Shown here in pieces: positions 1 to 8,961 of a DNA stretch of 64,000 nucleotides. The notes under the pieces were generated by a model. The model was not told the origin of the DNA. It saw only the letters and a list, made by a program, of their open reading frames with translations, and did not search any database. Position numbers and translations under genes: made by a program. The DNA is from Flavobacterium phragmitis (GTDB lineage Bacteria > Bacteroidota > Bacteroidia > Flavobacteriales > Flavobacteriaceae): assembly GCF_900112575.1 (NCBI RefSeq), contig NZ_FOMH01000012.1, forward strand, positions 1 to 64,000. Reading direction: 5' to 3'. Each line of letters starts with the position of its first letter. The stretch's first letter is position 1.

Positions 1-213
1 TCTCTATGTGTTCAAATCTAGATTTGTTCTCTTCTCTTTTTACAGATTTAAAAAAGTCTATGTTTCTATGTGTTTAAAAAGTTTAGCCACTGATTGTAAA
101 AAGATTCAAAAAAATCTGCTAAATCTGCGGGAGAAAAAGTAAGCCACGAATTTCACAAATTTCCACAAATTATAATTCGAAAAAATTGGTGCAATCTGTG
201 GCAAAAAAAAAAC
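1..213. repeat. Intergenic repeat tract at the window edge
   Basis: No coding sequence is seen. The stretch carries fragments of AT-rich dispersed repeats found elsewhere in the window: phrases like aaatctgctaaatctgcggg, gccacgaatttcacaaattt and aatctgtggc. Similar phrases flank genes near 15.1, 27.9 and 45.6 kb. The tract lies just downstream of cheB and shows no clear terminator hairpin. Confidence 0.6.
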
Positions 214-807
214 TTAAACCGTTTCCTTATTAATTGCAGTAATAAACTCCAGAATTTCCTCCGTAGTCAAAACGTAATCCGGAGTGCTATGCAGAATAGC
301 GTTATTCGGCATAAAAGGCATATCTGCAGAAAGCGGATTCTGTACGACCGTGATTCCGCCTTCGGCCTGAATGGCTCTTAATCCGACAGTTCCGTCAGAA
401 TTTGAGCCTGAAAGTAATATTCCGACTAAAGTTGATTTGTATATTTCTGAAGCCGATTCAAAAGAAACATCTATGCTTGGTCTGCTGTAATTTATTTTTT
501 CTGAAGTATCCAACGAAAGCGTTTCTTCTTTTTCAAATAATAAATGATAGTTGGAAGGCGCTATATAAATGAACCCCTTTTTTAAGGCCACTTTATCTTC
601 AACTTCTTTTACCTTAACTTTCGTTTTTAAATCGATTAAAGCTTCAAGAGTTTGTTCGTCCGAATGTTTACGATGTACTACGATTACTATGGCAAAAGAA
701 ATAGGGTTTTCTATAAAAGGCAAAATCTGTAATAATGCCTGTAAACTTCCTGCCGAACCGCCTATTATAACTACTTTACAATTTGTTATTCTTTTATTTT
801 CCTCCAT
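214..807 (-). CDS. cheB: CheB-type protein-glutamate methylesterase, catalytic domain only
   Basis: This is a CheB-family methylesterase/deamidase domain of 197 residues without the usual N-terminal receiver domain. The expected Ser-His-Asp triad is visible: Ser18 in IIGGSAGS, His45 in VVHRKH and Asp138 in SGSNSDGTVG, which aligns with the TGMGNDG motif of chemotaxis CheB. It is the last gene of a five-gene signalling operon and overlaps the end of cheR by 22 bp, implying translational coupling. With no receiver of its own it may be controlled by the separate receiver protein two genes upstream; that is inference. No methyl-accepting receptor lies in the window, so its substrate is unknown and need not be a chemoreceptor. 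Confidence 0.9.
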   Translation of the reverse strand: MEENKRITNCKVVIIGGSAGSLQALLQILPFIENPISFAIVIVVHRKHSDEQTLEALIDLKTKVKVKEVEDKVALKKGFIYIAPSNYHLLFEKEETLSLDTSEKINYSRPSIDVSFESASEIYKSTLVGILLSGSNSDGTVGLRAIQAEGGITVVQNPLSADMPFMPNNAILHSTPDYVLTTEEILEFITAINKETV

Positions 808-1598
808 ATTTTCTCTTTATCAAATTGTTTGTATTTGGTTGGAGATATAGAATATTTTATAGTTTCTTTTGTTCCAAGTGCTAAAAATCCCAGCACCGCC
901 AGACTGTCATCAAAAAGATTAACCACTCTTTTCTGCAGATTATTATCAAAATAAATTAAAACGTTACGGCATAAAATCAGATCGAATTCATTAAAAGAAG
1001 TATCTGAAACTAAATTATGCTGTGAGAAAACCATCTTTTCTGAAAGGTCTTCATTGAACTTCGCAAATCCGTAATTGGCGATATAATAATCCGAGAAATC
1101 CTCTTGTCCGCCTGAATCACGGTAATTATCGGCATAATCTTTTATCATTCTCAGCGGAAAAATACCGCTCTTCGCTGTTTCTAAAACCGATGCATTTATG
1201 TCAGTCGCATATAAAATAGATTTATGCAGTAAACCGGCTTCTTTCAGCATAATGGCCATCGAATAGACTTCTTCGCCTGTAGAACAGCCTGCATGCCATA
1301 TTCTGATGAAAGGTTTGGTTCCCAATAAAGGAAGTACTTCCTTTCGAAGTGTCATATAAAAAGACGGATCACGGAACATTTCTGTCACATTCACCGTTAT
1401 TTCGTCAATCATTCTTTTGCAATACTCTTCGTCTGTACGCACTTTTGATAAAAACTCATGAAAATGCGTAAATCCGTCTAAATAAAAAACCCGGTTGACA
1501 CGTCTTTTCAGTGAAGCCCTCGAATAACTTCCGAAATCGAAACCATAATATTCGTAAACTTCATTTATAAGAGTTTCTAATTCAATATCTTCAATCAT
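786..1598 (-). CDS. cheR: CheR-type SAM-dependent methyltransferase
   Basis: A 270-residue CheR methyltransferase, the usual length of the family. The N-terminal helical region (about 1-75, including SRASLKRRVNR) matches the CheR all-alpha domain. The SAM-binding loop is IWHAGCSTGEEVYS near residues 99-112, and the C-terminal motif LILCRNVLIYFD is the characteristic CheR signature. It would add methyl groups to glutamate side chains that CheB removes. It follows the lone receiver gene with an 8 bp gap and overlaps cheB at its 3' end. No chemoreceptor, CheA or CheW is nearby, which argues for a role in the neighbouring kinase network; this is inference from context. Confidence 0.92.
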   Translation of the reverse strand: MIEDIELETLINEVYEYYGFDFGSYSRASLKRRVNRVFYLDGFTHFHEFLSKVRTDEEYCKRMIDEITVNVTEMFRDPSFYMTLRKEVLPLLGTKPFIRIWHAGCSTGEEVYSMAIMLKEAGLLHKSILYATDINASVLETAKSGIFPLRMIKDYADNYRDSGGQEDFSDYYIANYGFAKFNEDLSEKMVFSQHNLVSDTSFNEFDLILCRNVLIYFDNNLQKRVVNLFDDSLAVLGFLALGTKETIKYSISPTKYKQFDKEKIWRKIKE

Positions 1599-1606
1599 AA
1601 TTCATT

Positions 1607-1978
1607 CTAAATTTCACCCAATATCTGCAATAATTTATCCACATCTACGGGTTTTGAGATGTATGCATCTGCCCCAGCCTCTAAACATTTTTCCTTATCT
1701 CCTGCCATTGCCTGCGCCGTTACCGCTACGACCAAGGTAGATTCCTGAGACGGAATGGCTTTTATTAACGGAATAGCTTCGTAGCCATCCATTTCTGGCA
1801 TCATCATATCTAATAAAACAGCATCGATCAAACTGTCGTTTTTCAATATTTTTAAAGCCTCTTCGGCACTTAGACACGACAAACAGTCAAACGATTTTGC
1901 TTTTAAGGTATTCACCAAAGCAAAAATATTTCTGGAATCGTCATCTACAATCAATACTCTTTTCTTTCCCATTAGCAC
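1607..1978 (-). CDS. Stand-alone response regulator receiver protein
   Basis: A single receiver domain of 123 residues with no output domain. The acidic pocket is VDDD at 11-14, the phospho-acceptor is Asp57 in VLLDMMMPEMDG, the conserved Thr is in AVTAQAMAG and the conserved Lys in ISKPVD. A second Met at residue 3 is an equally good start. It begins 8 bp after the hybrid kinase gene and closely resembles that kinase's third receiver (DMMMPNMDGYE, ITKPVDVDQLL), which suggests duplication. A likely role is phosphotransfer from the upstream kinases or control of CheR/CheB. Confidence 0.92.
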   Translation of the reverse strand: MLMGKKRVLIVDDDSRNIFALVNTLKAKSFDCLSCLSAEEALKILKNDSLIDAVLLDMMMPEMDGYEAIPLIKAIPSQESTLVVAVTAQAMAGDKEKCLEAGADAYISKPVDVDKLLQILGEI

Positions 1979-1986
1979 TTTAAAAA

Positions 1987-4900
1987 TTAGATTTTATCAT
2001 ACAACCAAACACGCAGTAACGATAACAGCTGATCTACATCGACAGGTTTTGTGATATAATCTGAAGCTCCCGCTCTAATGCACTTTTCACGATCCCCCGT
2101 CATCGCTTTAGCTGTTACGGCAATTACGGCTAAGTTAAGAAATTTCGGATTACTTCTTATCTTTTCTGCTGTTTCATAACCATCCATATTGGGCATCATC
2201 ATATCCAACAATACCACGTCTGTGTCTGGATTTTCATCTAAAATTTTAATCGCTTCTTTTCCGTCAAAAGCTGTAATGACATTCATTTTAAAAGCTTCCA
2301 AAGCTTTAGAAAGCGAATAAATATTACGAACATCATCATCTACAATTAATACTTTCTTTTCGAATAAAACATTGTTTAATGAATTCAGTTTCTTGTGACT
2401 TTCTTTTTTCTTGCCTTCTTTCTTTTCTTCCACCAAGTGAAGGAAAAGCGAAACTTCATCAAGCATTCTTTGGTAAGAATGTGCCGTTTTTACAATGATG
2501 GAATCGGCATATTTTCTAATTTTTAATTCTTCTTTAATCGATAAACTTTTTCCGGTAAATACAATTACAGGAAGGTTCTCTAAGCCCGGACTTTTCTTCA
2601 CTCCGTCCAGAATTTCATACGCTTGCTGATCCGGAATTCCCATATCCAGGATTACGCAGTCTACATCTTGTTTGTTTAAAACGGTTAATCCTTCGGAAAC
2701 ATCGCTTTTAATTTCAGAATTGATATTATACGTTTCTAAGTAATACGCCAGTGCTTTTGCATGTTTCGGGTTATCTTCAATAATTAAAACCTTTTGAGAT
2801 TCTTTATTGATGATATGTTCAATACGCATAAAAACTTCCGGAATCTTATCAAAAGCAACCGGTTTGTCTAAGAAATCTACCGCTCCTTTTAATAAACTTT
2901 CCTGTTTCAGTTTGTGCGAAGACATAATATGAACCGAAATATGTTTGGTCTGAGAATGATTTTTTAATTCTTCCAAAACTTCCCAACCGCTCTTAATTGG
3001 AAGTTCGATATCCAATAAAATTCCGATTGGTTTGTAGATTAAGGCAAAATTCAATGCATAATCTCCTCTTACCGCGACAACCGCTTTATAGCCTTTTTTC
3101 TGAGTGAAAGCCAAAAGTGATTTAGCAAAGCTAATGTCGTCTTCTACAATCAGAATAACCTTGTCACCTTCTACGATAGAATCCCTGTCATCTTCTATTT
3201 CTTCAGGTACAACCTGACTGATGTATTTTGGTCTTTTATCATTTGTTTCGTCCGTTTCCTCTATGACTTCAGCATCTTCAATTCTGTTAACTGAAACCCT
3301 GTTTATCGCAAATCCTAAAACCGGAAGACATAAAGTAAACGTACTTCCTTCATTTACTTTACTATTTAAAACAATTTCTCCTCTCAGCAATTTAGCCAGT
3401 TCACGGCTGATTGACAATCCTAAACCAGTTCCTCCGTATTTGCGTTTGGTCGAACCATCAGCTTGCTGGAAGGCTTCGAAAATTAAAGGTTGTTTCTCCG
3501 GCGGAATTCCGATTCCTGTATCTTTTACAATGAAGCAGATAATTTTATCGTCGTCTGTATCTACTTTTATTTCTAGAGAAACGGTTCCTTTTTCTGTAAA
3601 TTTAATTGCATTCGAAATCAGGTTTTTCAGAATCTGTTCCAAACGCATTTTATCTGTTTTAATGACAATTGGCGCTTCCTTGGTAATAATTTCAAACTTG
3701 ATTCCTTTTTCTTTGGCTACAATAAAGAATAAGTTATACAGACTGTCCGTGATTTCTTTGGTGGAAACATCTAAGAATTCTAAATCCATTTTACCGGCTT
3801 CAATCTTAGATAAATCCAGAATTTCGTCAATTAAACCTAATAAACTTGTTCCCGAACTCTGAATTACTTTGGCAAATTCAATTTCCTCGTTGTTCATGTT
3901 TTTATTATTGTTTTCTGCCAATAATCGGCTCAACAATAAAATGGAATTCAATGGAGTTCTTAATTCGTGCGACATATTCGCCAAAAACTCTGATTTGTAA
4001 CGCGTAGTCAATTCCAACGCTTCGGATTTTTTCTGTATTTCGGTATTTTTTTCTTCTAAAAGAACACTTCTTTCGGATAATTCTTCGTTGGTTTGTTCCA
4101 ATTCTTCCTGCTGTACGCGAAGTTCTTCTTCAGAAGCTTGCAATTTTTCGGTTTGTGCTTCCAATTCTGCATTGATGGCTTCTAGCTCGCTGTGCTGAAC
4201 CTGAAGTTCTTCTGCCTGAGATTTGGTTTCTTCAAGCAATTCCATTACTTTTTTACGGTTTTGAGTTGCTTTTAAAGCAATACCGATATTATTGGCAACC
4301 AAATTCAAAAACTCTAATTGCAACATAGAGAAACCATAAATACTGGCCAATTCGACTGCACCTTCTACTTTGAAATCCATTAGCGGAAGCGCCACAATAT
4401 GAGTGGGTTTGATTTCGCCTAAAGCGTAATTAATCTGAATATCATCTGGCGATAAAGTTTTTAATTCCAGCATTTTTCCGGAAACAATCGCTTGGCCAAT
4501 AAGTCCTTCACCTTTTTTAATTCTTTCGCGGTTTTTACTCGGAATATAACTATAGCCTCCTGAAATTGCCATTTCTTCACCATCCAATACATACAAAACT
4601 CCCGCACTGCTATTCGTATATTGGCATAAAAATTCGATAACATCTTTGGATAATTTCTGAATCGTTTTTTCGCCCAGCATTTTATCATTTAAAGTAGCAA
4701 CTCCCGTCTGAAGCCATTCTTTTTGAGATAATAAATCGAAAGAACTTTTAAGCGAATCTTTCATATCGTGAATAGAGGTTCCAAGCGAACCTAAAGTATC
4801 GGCTTTCCTGTCATCTATCTGAACATCATAATTCCCTTTTGAAATTTGAGTTGCGATTCCTGCAATAACTTCTAATCTTTCGGCAATTTCTTTATCTTTT

Positions 4901-5550
4901 TTCTCCAATTCATGCTGCAAAGCAGTTCTTTCATTGTAATCTTTCAAAATTCGAATTAGGAAAACAATAGATATTATAAAAGCAATAAAGAAAGCGACAA
5001 CAATCAAAACCAAACTGTAAGTTCCGTAACGTTCTGAATTTGAATTGCGTTCTTCCAGAAGTTTTTGCTCTGTATTTTCGACCTTTCTGATGATTGCTCT
5101 CATCTCATTCATCATATTTCGGCCTTCATTCAGGTCAAAAATCAGTGTTTGTTTGTTTAAACGCTTTTTTACGATTTGATTATTTAGGTATTTAAAGAAA
5201 CCGGAGCGCTTAGCGCGTAAGTCATCTAAAAGTTTTTTTTGAGAAGGATTATCGACAGTAAGTTCATCCAGCTTATCAAAATAACTATTAGATTTATTTT
5301 CGGCATCGTTAAAACGATCTACAAATTGTTCATCACCAGTAAGCAAGTAACCGCGCATGCTGGTCTGGGCTTCTGTAATAATCGATGAACCTTCATTTAA
5401 GTTGTAAATTACATCCTGAGTATGATTTACCCAAAAATTACTGTTTAGTAAGCTTTTAATACTAATAAAAGAAGCAACAGAACTAATAGTGAGTACAAGT
5501 AGTGAAACTAGGGAACTAATTAGTAAATTTCTTTTAAAATTACCATTCAT
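1987..5550 (-). CDS. CHASE3-HAMP-GAF hybrid histidine kinase with three receiver domains
   Basis: A 1187-residue membrane sensor. Order: TM1 about 9-31; a periplasmic CHASE3-like four-helix domain about 40-175, with the typical segment TEAQTSMRGYLLTGDEQF; TM2 about 178-200; HAMP about 205-275; GAF about 285-430; a long Glu/Gln-rich coiled coil about 435-515; HisKA with phospho-acceptor His528 in NMSHELRTPLN; HATPase_c with N box LISNAIKF, DTGIGIP and GGTGLGLS; and receivers at about 800-910, 920-1040 and 1065-1185. The third receiver ends in the same pattern as the free-standing receiver next door. It begins 11 bp after the upstream REC-kinase gene. Domain identities are clear, but the signal sensed is unknown. 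Confidence 0.93.
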   Translation of the reverse strand: MNGNFKRNLLISSLVSLLVLTISSVASFISIKSLLNSNFWVNHTQDVIYNLNEGSSIITEAQTSMRGYLLTGDEQFVDRFNDAENKSNSYFDKLDELTVDNPSQKKLLDDLRAKRSGFFKYLNNQIVKKRLNKQTLIFDLNEGRNMMNEMRAIIRKVENTEQKLLEERNSNSERYGTYSLVLIVVAFFIAFIISIVFLIRILKDYNERTALQHELEKKDKEIAERLEVIAGIATQISKGNYDVQIDDRKADTLGSLGTSIHDMKDSLKSSFDLLSQKEWLQTGVATLNDKMLGEKTIQKLSKDVIEFLCQYTNSSAGVLYVLDGEEMAISGGYSYIPSKNRERIKKGEGLIGQAIVSGKMLELKTLSPDDIQINYALGEIKPTHIVALPLMDFKVEGAVELASIYGFSMLQLEFLNLVANNIGIALKATQNRKKVMELLEETKSQAEELQVQHSELEAINAELEAQTEKLQASEEELRVQQEELEQTNEELSERSVLLEEKNTEIQKKSEALELTTRYKSEFLANMSHELRTPLNSILLLSRLLAENNNKNMNNEEIEFAKVIQSSGTSLLGLIDEILDLSKIEAGKMDLEFLDVSTKEITDSLYNLFFIVAKEKGIKFEIITKEAPIVIKTDKMRLEQILKNLISNAIKFTEKGTVSLEIKVDTDDDKIICFIVKDTGIGIPPEKQPLIFEAFQQADGSTKRKYGGTGLGLSISRELAKLLRGEIVLNSKVNEGSTFTLCLPVLGFAINRVSVNRIEDAEVIEETDETNDKRPKYISQVVPEEIEDDRDSIVEGDKVILIVEDDISFAKSLLAFTQKKGYKAVVAVRGDYALNFALIYKPIGILLDIELPIKSGWEVLEELKNHSQTKHISVHIMSSHKLKQESLLKGAVDFLDKPVAFDKIPEVFMRIEHIINKESQKVLIIEDNPKHAKALAYYLETYNINSEIKSDVSEGLTVLNKQDVDCVILDMGIPDQQAYEILDGVKKSPGLENLPVIVFTGKSLSIKEELKIRKYADSIIVKTAHSYQRMLDEVSLFLHLVEEKKEGKKKESHKKLNSLNNVLFEKKVLIVDDDVRNIYSLSKALEAFKMNVITAFDGKEAIKILDENPDTDVVLLDMMMPNMDGYETAEKIRSNPKFLNLAVIAVTAKAMTGDREKCIRAGASDYITKPVDVDQLLSLLRVWLYDKI

Positions 5551-5561
5551 ATATTTCTAAA

Positions 5562-6782
5562 TTATTTTGATTTGTATTTCAATGGAAGCACAATAATAAA
5601 GCTTGCGCCTTTTCCTACTTCACTTTTAGCTGTTATTAATCCGTTATGTTTTTCTATAATTTTCTTGGCGATTGCGAGTCCTATTCCGGTTCCTTCGTAA
5701 GTCTGGCGGTCGTTTAGGCTTTGAAAGATAATAAAAATTCTGTCTAAATAAATTTCGTCAAAACCAATTCCATTATCTTTTACCACAATTCTGCAAAAAC
5801 TACCCTCCGGCGACGTGGGACTATCAAATGATTTTTCTACGATAATTTCAGAAGTGATTTCGATTTCCGGTTTTTGGTCTATTCCTGAAAATTTCAGTGC
5901 ATTTCCAATCAAATTCTGGAAAACCTGACGCATCTGACTCGGAATACTATCCACAGTCGGAAGTTCGTTGGTTTTGATTGTCGCATTTTTGTTTTCTATC
6001 AGATAATCAAAATCAGATAAAACTTCCTGTAAGACTTCATTCAAATCTGTTTTTTCCGGTTTTACCTGAGCCGAAAGTCTGGAATACGCCAAAAGATCGG
6101 TAATTAAAGTCTGCATTCTTTCCGCCGATTTTATCGTTCGATTGACATAATCGACTGCTTTGTCATCGGTTTTTAAATACAGATCTTTTATAATTTTAAT
6201 GAAAATCTGAATTTTACGAATCGGTTCGTTCAAATCGTGCGAAACCACCCATGAAAATTGCTGTAATTCATGATTTCGAAGTTCCAGTTCTTCGTTTTTC
6301 TGAACCAGTTCTTTGGTTCTCTCTGCAATTTTAATTTCAAGATTGTCCTGTGCTTCTTTTCTAATTTTGATTTCTTTAGAAAGAAGGTCTTTCATAACCT
6401 TAAGTTCGTTTTGCTGTTCGTAGATTTTGATAAAAGTTTTTACTTTTAAAATCAGCAAATCGGTATCGACTGGTTTGGTAATGTATTCAACAGCCCCTGT
6501 TTCATACCCTTTAAAAATATATTTCTTCTCGGTATTAAGAGCCGAAAGAAATATAACAGGAATATCTTTGGTACGCTGATTTCCGGAAAGGATTTTAACG
6601 ACTTCAAAACCGTCAAGTCCTGGCATCTGAACGTCCATTATAATCAGGCAATAATCTGTTTTTAGAATTTTCTTTAAAGCTTCTTCTCCAGATTCAGCAC
6701 TATCGACATCGATATTATGCAGTTCTAATGTTTTCTTTAAGGCAATAATATTGGCCCGTATATCGTCTACAATTAATACCAT
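5562..6782 (-). CDS. Receiver-histidine kinase (REC-HisKA-HATPase_c), soluble
   Basis: This 406-residue protein starts directly with a receiver domain (MVLIVDD; phospho-acceptor Asp50 in IIMDVQMPGLDG; KPVD at the end of the domain). A coiled coil follows at about 130-175, then HisKA with His182 in VVSHDLNEPIRKI and HATPase_c with NLIGNALKFS, DNGIGFDE and GTGIGLAI. There is no membrane segment, so it is cytoplasmic. It is the first gene of the signalling operon, 11 bp upstream of the hybrid kinase. The architecture suggests an internal relay whose kinase output is gated by phosphorylation of its own receiver. The ATG lies about 110 nt after a TACATTTG promoter box. Confidence 0.92.
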   Translation of the reverse strand: MVLIVDDIRANIIALKKTLELHNIDVDSAESGEEALKKILKTDYCLIIMDVQMPGLDGFEVVKILSGNQRTKDIPVIFLSALNTEKKYIFKGYETGAVEYITKPVDTDLLILKVKTFIKIYEQQNELKVMKDLLSKEIKIRKEAQDNLEIKIAERTKELVQKNEELELRNHELQQFSWVVSHDLNEPIRKIQIFIKIIKDLYLKTDDKAVDYVNRTIKSAERMQTLITDLLAYSRLSAQVKPEKTDLNEVLQEVLSDFDYLIENKNATIKTNELPTVDSIPSQMRQVFQNLIGNALKFSGIDQKPEIEITSEIIVEKSFDSPTSPEGSFCRIVVKDNGIGFDEIYLDRIFIIFQSLNDRQTYEGTGIGLAIAKKIIEKHNGLITAKSEVGKGASFIIVLPLKYKSK

Positions 6783-7151
6783 GCCCTTTTAAAACTAAAT
6801 CTGTTGTGAATCAAAACTCTTGAATTTAAATTATTATAAAAATTTTCTTATTTTTTTATGGAATTACATAAGTAGTTCTTAAAAATGATGTGGAAATTCT
6901 CAAATGTATAAAAAAAATAACGGGCAGGTTTTTTATCTAAATCATAAATAGTTACAAAATTCCCACTTTTGATGTCTTTCTTGGGCTGAACAATGGTTCT
7001 GTAAAGCATTAGAAATTCGTGTTATTTTAACATTTTTTTAAAAACAAAGGTTTTTCATACAAAATCATTTATTGAGGCAAACAAAATTTCTTTTAAGGCA
7101 AGGCAAATTGTTGTTCTGAACTAAATTTAAAATGCATTAAAAGAAAAAATC
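6783..7151. other. Divergent intergenic region, 369 bp, no gene seen
   Basis: This region separates the minus-strand signalling operon from the plus-strand SDR gene and must hold both promoters. The only recognisable element is the minus-strand TACATTTG box at 6901-6908. The sequence aaggcaaggcaaattgttg just before the SDR gene could be a weak promoter region, but no clear TAnnTTTG is seen. No small ORF or stable hairpin stands out. Confidence 0.5.
6901..6908 (-). promoter_or_regulatory. Candidate -7 box of the signalling operon
   Basis: Read on the minus strand this is TACATTTG, matching the Bacteroidota TAnnTTTG -7 element. It lies about 118 nt upstream of the first gene of the five-gene operon, which would give a long 5' leader. 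A convincing -33 TTG at the usual spacing is not present, so confidence is limited. Confidence 0.35.
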
Positions 7152-8000
7152 ATGACGAAGACAAAAAAATTCCCCGAACAAAAACAAAATCTTCCCGGCA
7201 ACGAACATATGATGAAACCGGAACCGGAAATCATTCGAGAAAACTATGTCGGAAGTGGAAAATTACTCGGAAAAACAGCTTTTATAACCGGTGGCGACAG
7301 TGGCATTGGAAGAAGTGTTGCCGTACATTTTGCCAGAGAAGGTGCCAATATTGCGATTGTTTATCTGAAAGAAGACAAAGATGCCCGCGAAACAAAAGAG
7401 TTGATTGAAAAAGAAGGACAGCAATGTCTTTTGATAAGTGGTGATCTAAAGGATGAAAAGTTCTGTAAATCGGCGATTAAAAAATGCCATACCACTTTTA
7501 AAAATATCAATATTGTTGTAAACAACGCAGCAGTGCAATTTCCTGAAAAGGAACTAGAAAATATTACAACAGCTAATCTTCATAAGACTTTTGAAACGAA
7601 TATCTATCCGTATTTTTATATTACGAAAGCGGTACTTCCCTTTTTAAATGAAGGCGATACGATTATCAATACTACTTCTGTAACTGCCTTTCGCGGAAGC
7701 GAACATCTAGCCGATTATGCTAGTACAAAAGGTGCGATTGTCAGTTTTACAAGGTCGCTCTCGACAATGCTGGCAAAACGAAAAATACGGGTAAACGGTG
7801 TTGCGCCTGGACCAATCTGGACACCGCTTATCGTATCGACTTTTGATAAATTATCAGATTTCGGAAAAGATAATCCGATGGAAAGAGCCGGACAGCCGTC
7901 TGAAGTTGCGCCTGCATATGTGTTTCTGGCGTGCGAAGACAGTAGTTATATTACGGGGCAGTTTATTCATATTAATGGCGGTGAATTGGTTGGTGCGTAG
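7152..8000 (+). CDS. SDR family oxidoreductase, YghA / general stress type
   Basis: A classical short-chain dehydrogenase/reductase of 282 residues with the long N-terminal extension (about 40 residues, ending ENYVGSGKLLGKTA) typical of the YghA / GSP39 stress group. The cofactor motif is TGGDSGIG near residues 46-53, NNAAVQ follows, the catalytic Ser is in TTSVT, and the Tyr-Lys pair lies in ADYASTKGA. PGPIWTPL and the C-terminal TGQFIHINGGELVGA are also typical. It would reduce or oxidise small aldehydes or alcohols with NAD(P)H; the substrate cannot be read from sequence. It is a single gene followed by a repeat tract. Confidence 0.9.
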   Translation: MTKTKKFPEQKQNLPGNEHMMKPEPEIIRENYVGSGKLLGKTAFITGGDSGIGRSVAVHFAREGANIAIVYLKEDKDARETKELIEKEGQQCLLISGDLKDEKFCKSAIKKCHTTFKNINIVVNNAAVQFPEKELENITTANLHKTFETNIYPYFYITKAVLPFLNEGDTIINTTSVTAFRGSEHLADYASTKGAIVSFTRSLSTMLAKRKIRVNGVAPGPIWTPLIVSTFDKLSDFGKDNPMERAGQPSEVAPAYVFLACEDSSYITGQFIHINGGELVGA

Positions 8001-8015
8001 TTTTTTTAACCGCAA

Positions 8016-8033
8016 TCCCGATAGTTATCGGGA
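8016..8033. repeat. Inserted palindrome TCCCGATAG..ATCGGGA, copy 1
   Basis: An 18 bp near-perfect palindrome (TCCCGATAGTTATCGGGA, one substitution in the centre) sits inside a cgcaa/gcaaag dispersed repeat. Copies of the same palindrome lie at 15066-15083 and 27846-27863 in the same flanking context. Confidence 0.75.
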
Positions 8034-8168
8034 GCAAAGATTTACGCAAGGATCGCAGAGTTTTTTAACCTCGCCAAGTCGCTAAGTTTTGTTTCACGCA
8101 GATTTGGCAGATTTTAGCAGATTTTTTATCATCTGAGTCTTCATGAAAAGTACAGTTTTTCCACAATC

Positions 8169-8271
8169 TTGTCATCCTGAGGAACGAAGGATCACACGCG
8201 AGAATCGATAAAAATTGTCCGCTATACTTTGTGGAGTTTCTTGTGTGATCCTTCGTTCCTCAGGATGACAA
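8169..8271. repeat. Palindromic repeat element, copy 1 (GTCATCCTGAGG type)
   Basis: A 103 bp element with perfect 29 bp inverted arms: the left arm runs from ttgtcatcctgagg at 8169 to 8197 and the right arm from 8243 to 8271. The 45 nt loop contains gtccgctatactttgtggag, which matches the loops of the copies at 8744 and 32615. It lies between the SDR and SemiSWEET genes. As RNA it would fold into one long hairpin. Confidence 0.9.
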
Positions 8272-8363
8272 AAATACGGGCAACGAATGAAAAAATCTCA
8301 GAGCAATAGAACCTCAGCATCTTAGCAACTTAGCATCTCAGAACCTTAGACCCTTAGAAAAAA

Positions 8364-8624
8364 ATGAATTACATAGACATCATTGGACTTTTTGCAGGAG
8401 CTTGTATCACCATCTCCACGATTCCGCAGATTTTAAAAGTTTGGAAAACCAAAAAAGTAAAAGAGATTTCCCTTAAAATGTTTTCAATACTAACTTTCGG
8501 AATTGCGATATGGATTATTTATGGCATTTTGAAAAGCGACTGGCCAATCATTATCACTAATGGAATTTCGCTTTGTTTGAATCTTATTATGGTATATTTT
8601 ATTCTTCATTATGAAAAAGAGTAG
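8364..8624 (+). CDS. SemiSWEET-type sugar transporter
   Basis: An 86-residue protein with three predicted membrane helices (about 5-23, 38-58 and 63-82) and the PQ-loop motif TISTIPQILKVWKTK in helix 1, diagnostic of the MtN3/SWEET/PQ-loop family. Bacterial SemiSWEETs are 3-helix half-transporters that dimerise to carry sugars across the inner membrane by facilitated diffusion. Length and motif placement fit well. It stands alone, flanked on both sides by palindromic repeat elements, and ends shortly before the second copy. The sugar is not predictable. Confidence 0.88.
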   Translation: MNYIDIIGLFAGACITISTIPQILKVWKTKKVKEISLKMFSILTFGIAIWIIYGILKSDWPIIITNGISLCLNLIMVYFILHYEKE

Positions 8625-8743
8625 TATTATAGAACATAAAATATCTCAAGCAGATATAGCAGATCTAGCAGATTTTCTATTGATTTATAAATATAATACT
8701 TTACTACCAAAACCTTCTAAAAAAGAAAAGCTCATACACAATC

Positions 8744-8846
8744 TTGTCCTCCTGAGGAACGAAGGAACACATGCGAGATTCGACAAAGATTGTCTGCCAT
8801 ACTTTGCGGAGTTCCTTGTGTGATCCTTCGTTCCTCAGGAGGACAA
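8744..8846. repeat. Palindromic repeat element, copy 2 (GTCCTCCTGAGG type)
   Basis: Second copy of the 8169 element: arms of about 30 bp with one indel or mismatch, outer sequence ttgtcctcctgaggaacgaa at 8744 and its complement ending at 8846. The loop gattgtctgccatactttgc is shared with the other copies. It occupies the 3' half of an apparent short reading frame (8611-8823), which is therefore not a gene. Confidence 0.88.
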
Positions 8847-8911
8847 AAAATACACACAACAAATAGAAAAAACTTAGAATCTCAGTACCTCAGAATCTTA
8901 GAATCTTAAAG

Positions 8912-8942
8912 AAAAAAAACTGCTCGTATGAGCAGTTTTTTT
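8912..8942. terminator. Bidirectional intrinsic terminator
   Basis: Stem actgctc/gagcagt with loop gtat, preceded by eight A and followed by seven T, so it can act on both strands. It ends the minus-strand AraC-like gene (stop at 8962) and any transcript coming from the SemiSWEET side. Confidence 0.85.
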
Positions 8943-8961
8943 GAAGTATATGTCAGGCTTT

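Noticed and set aside
3221-3862. 213-residue plus-strand ORF within the hybrid kinase gene
   Set aside because: Long open frame opposite the kinase HATPase/HisKA coding sequence; Ser/Leu-rich translation without domain character, a typical antisense shadow.
8611-8823. Apparent 70-residue ORF after the SemiSWEET gene
   Set aside because: It overlaps the SemiSWEET end, its middle is the agcagatctagcagatttt type repeat and its 3' half is palindromic element copy 2. No protein family character.
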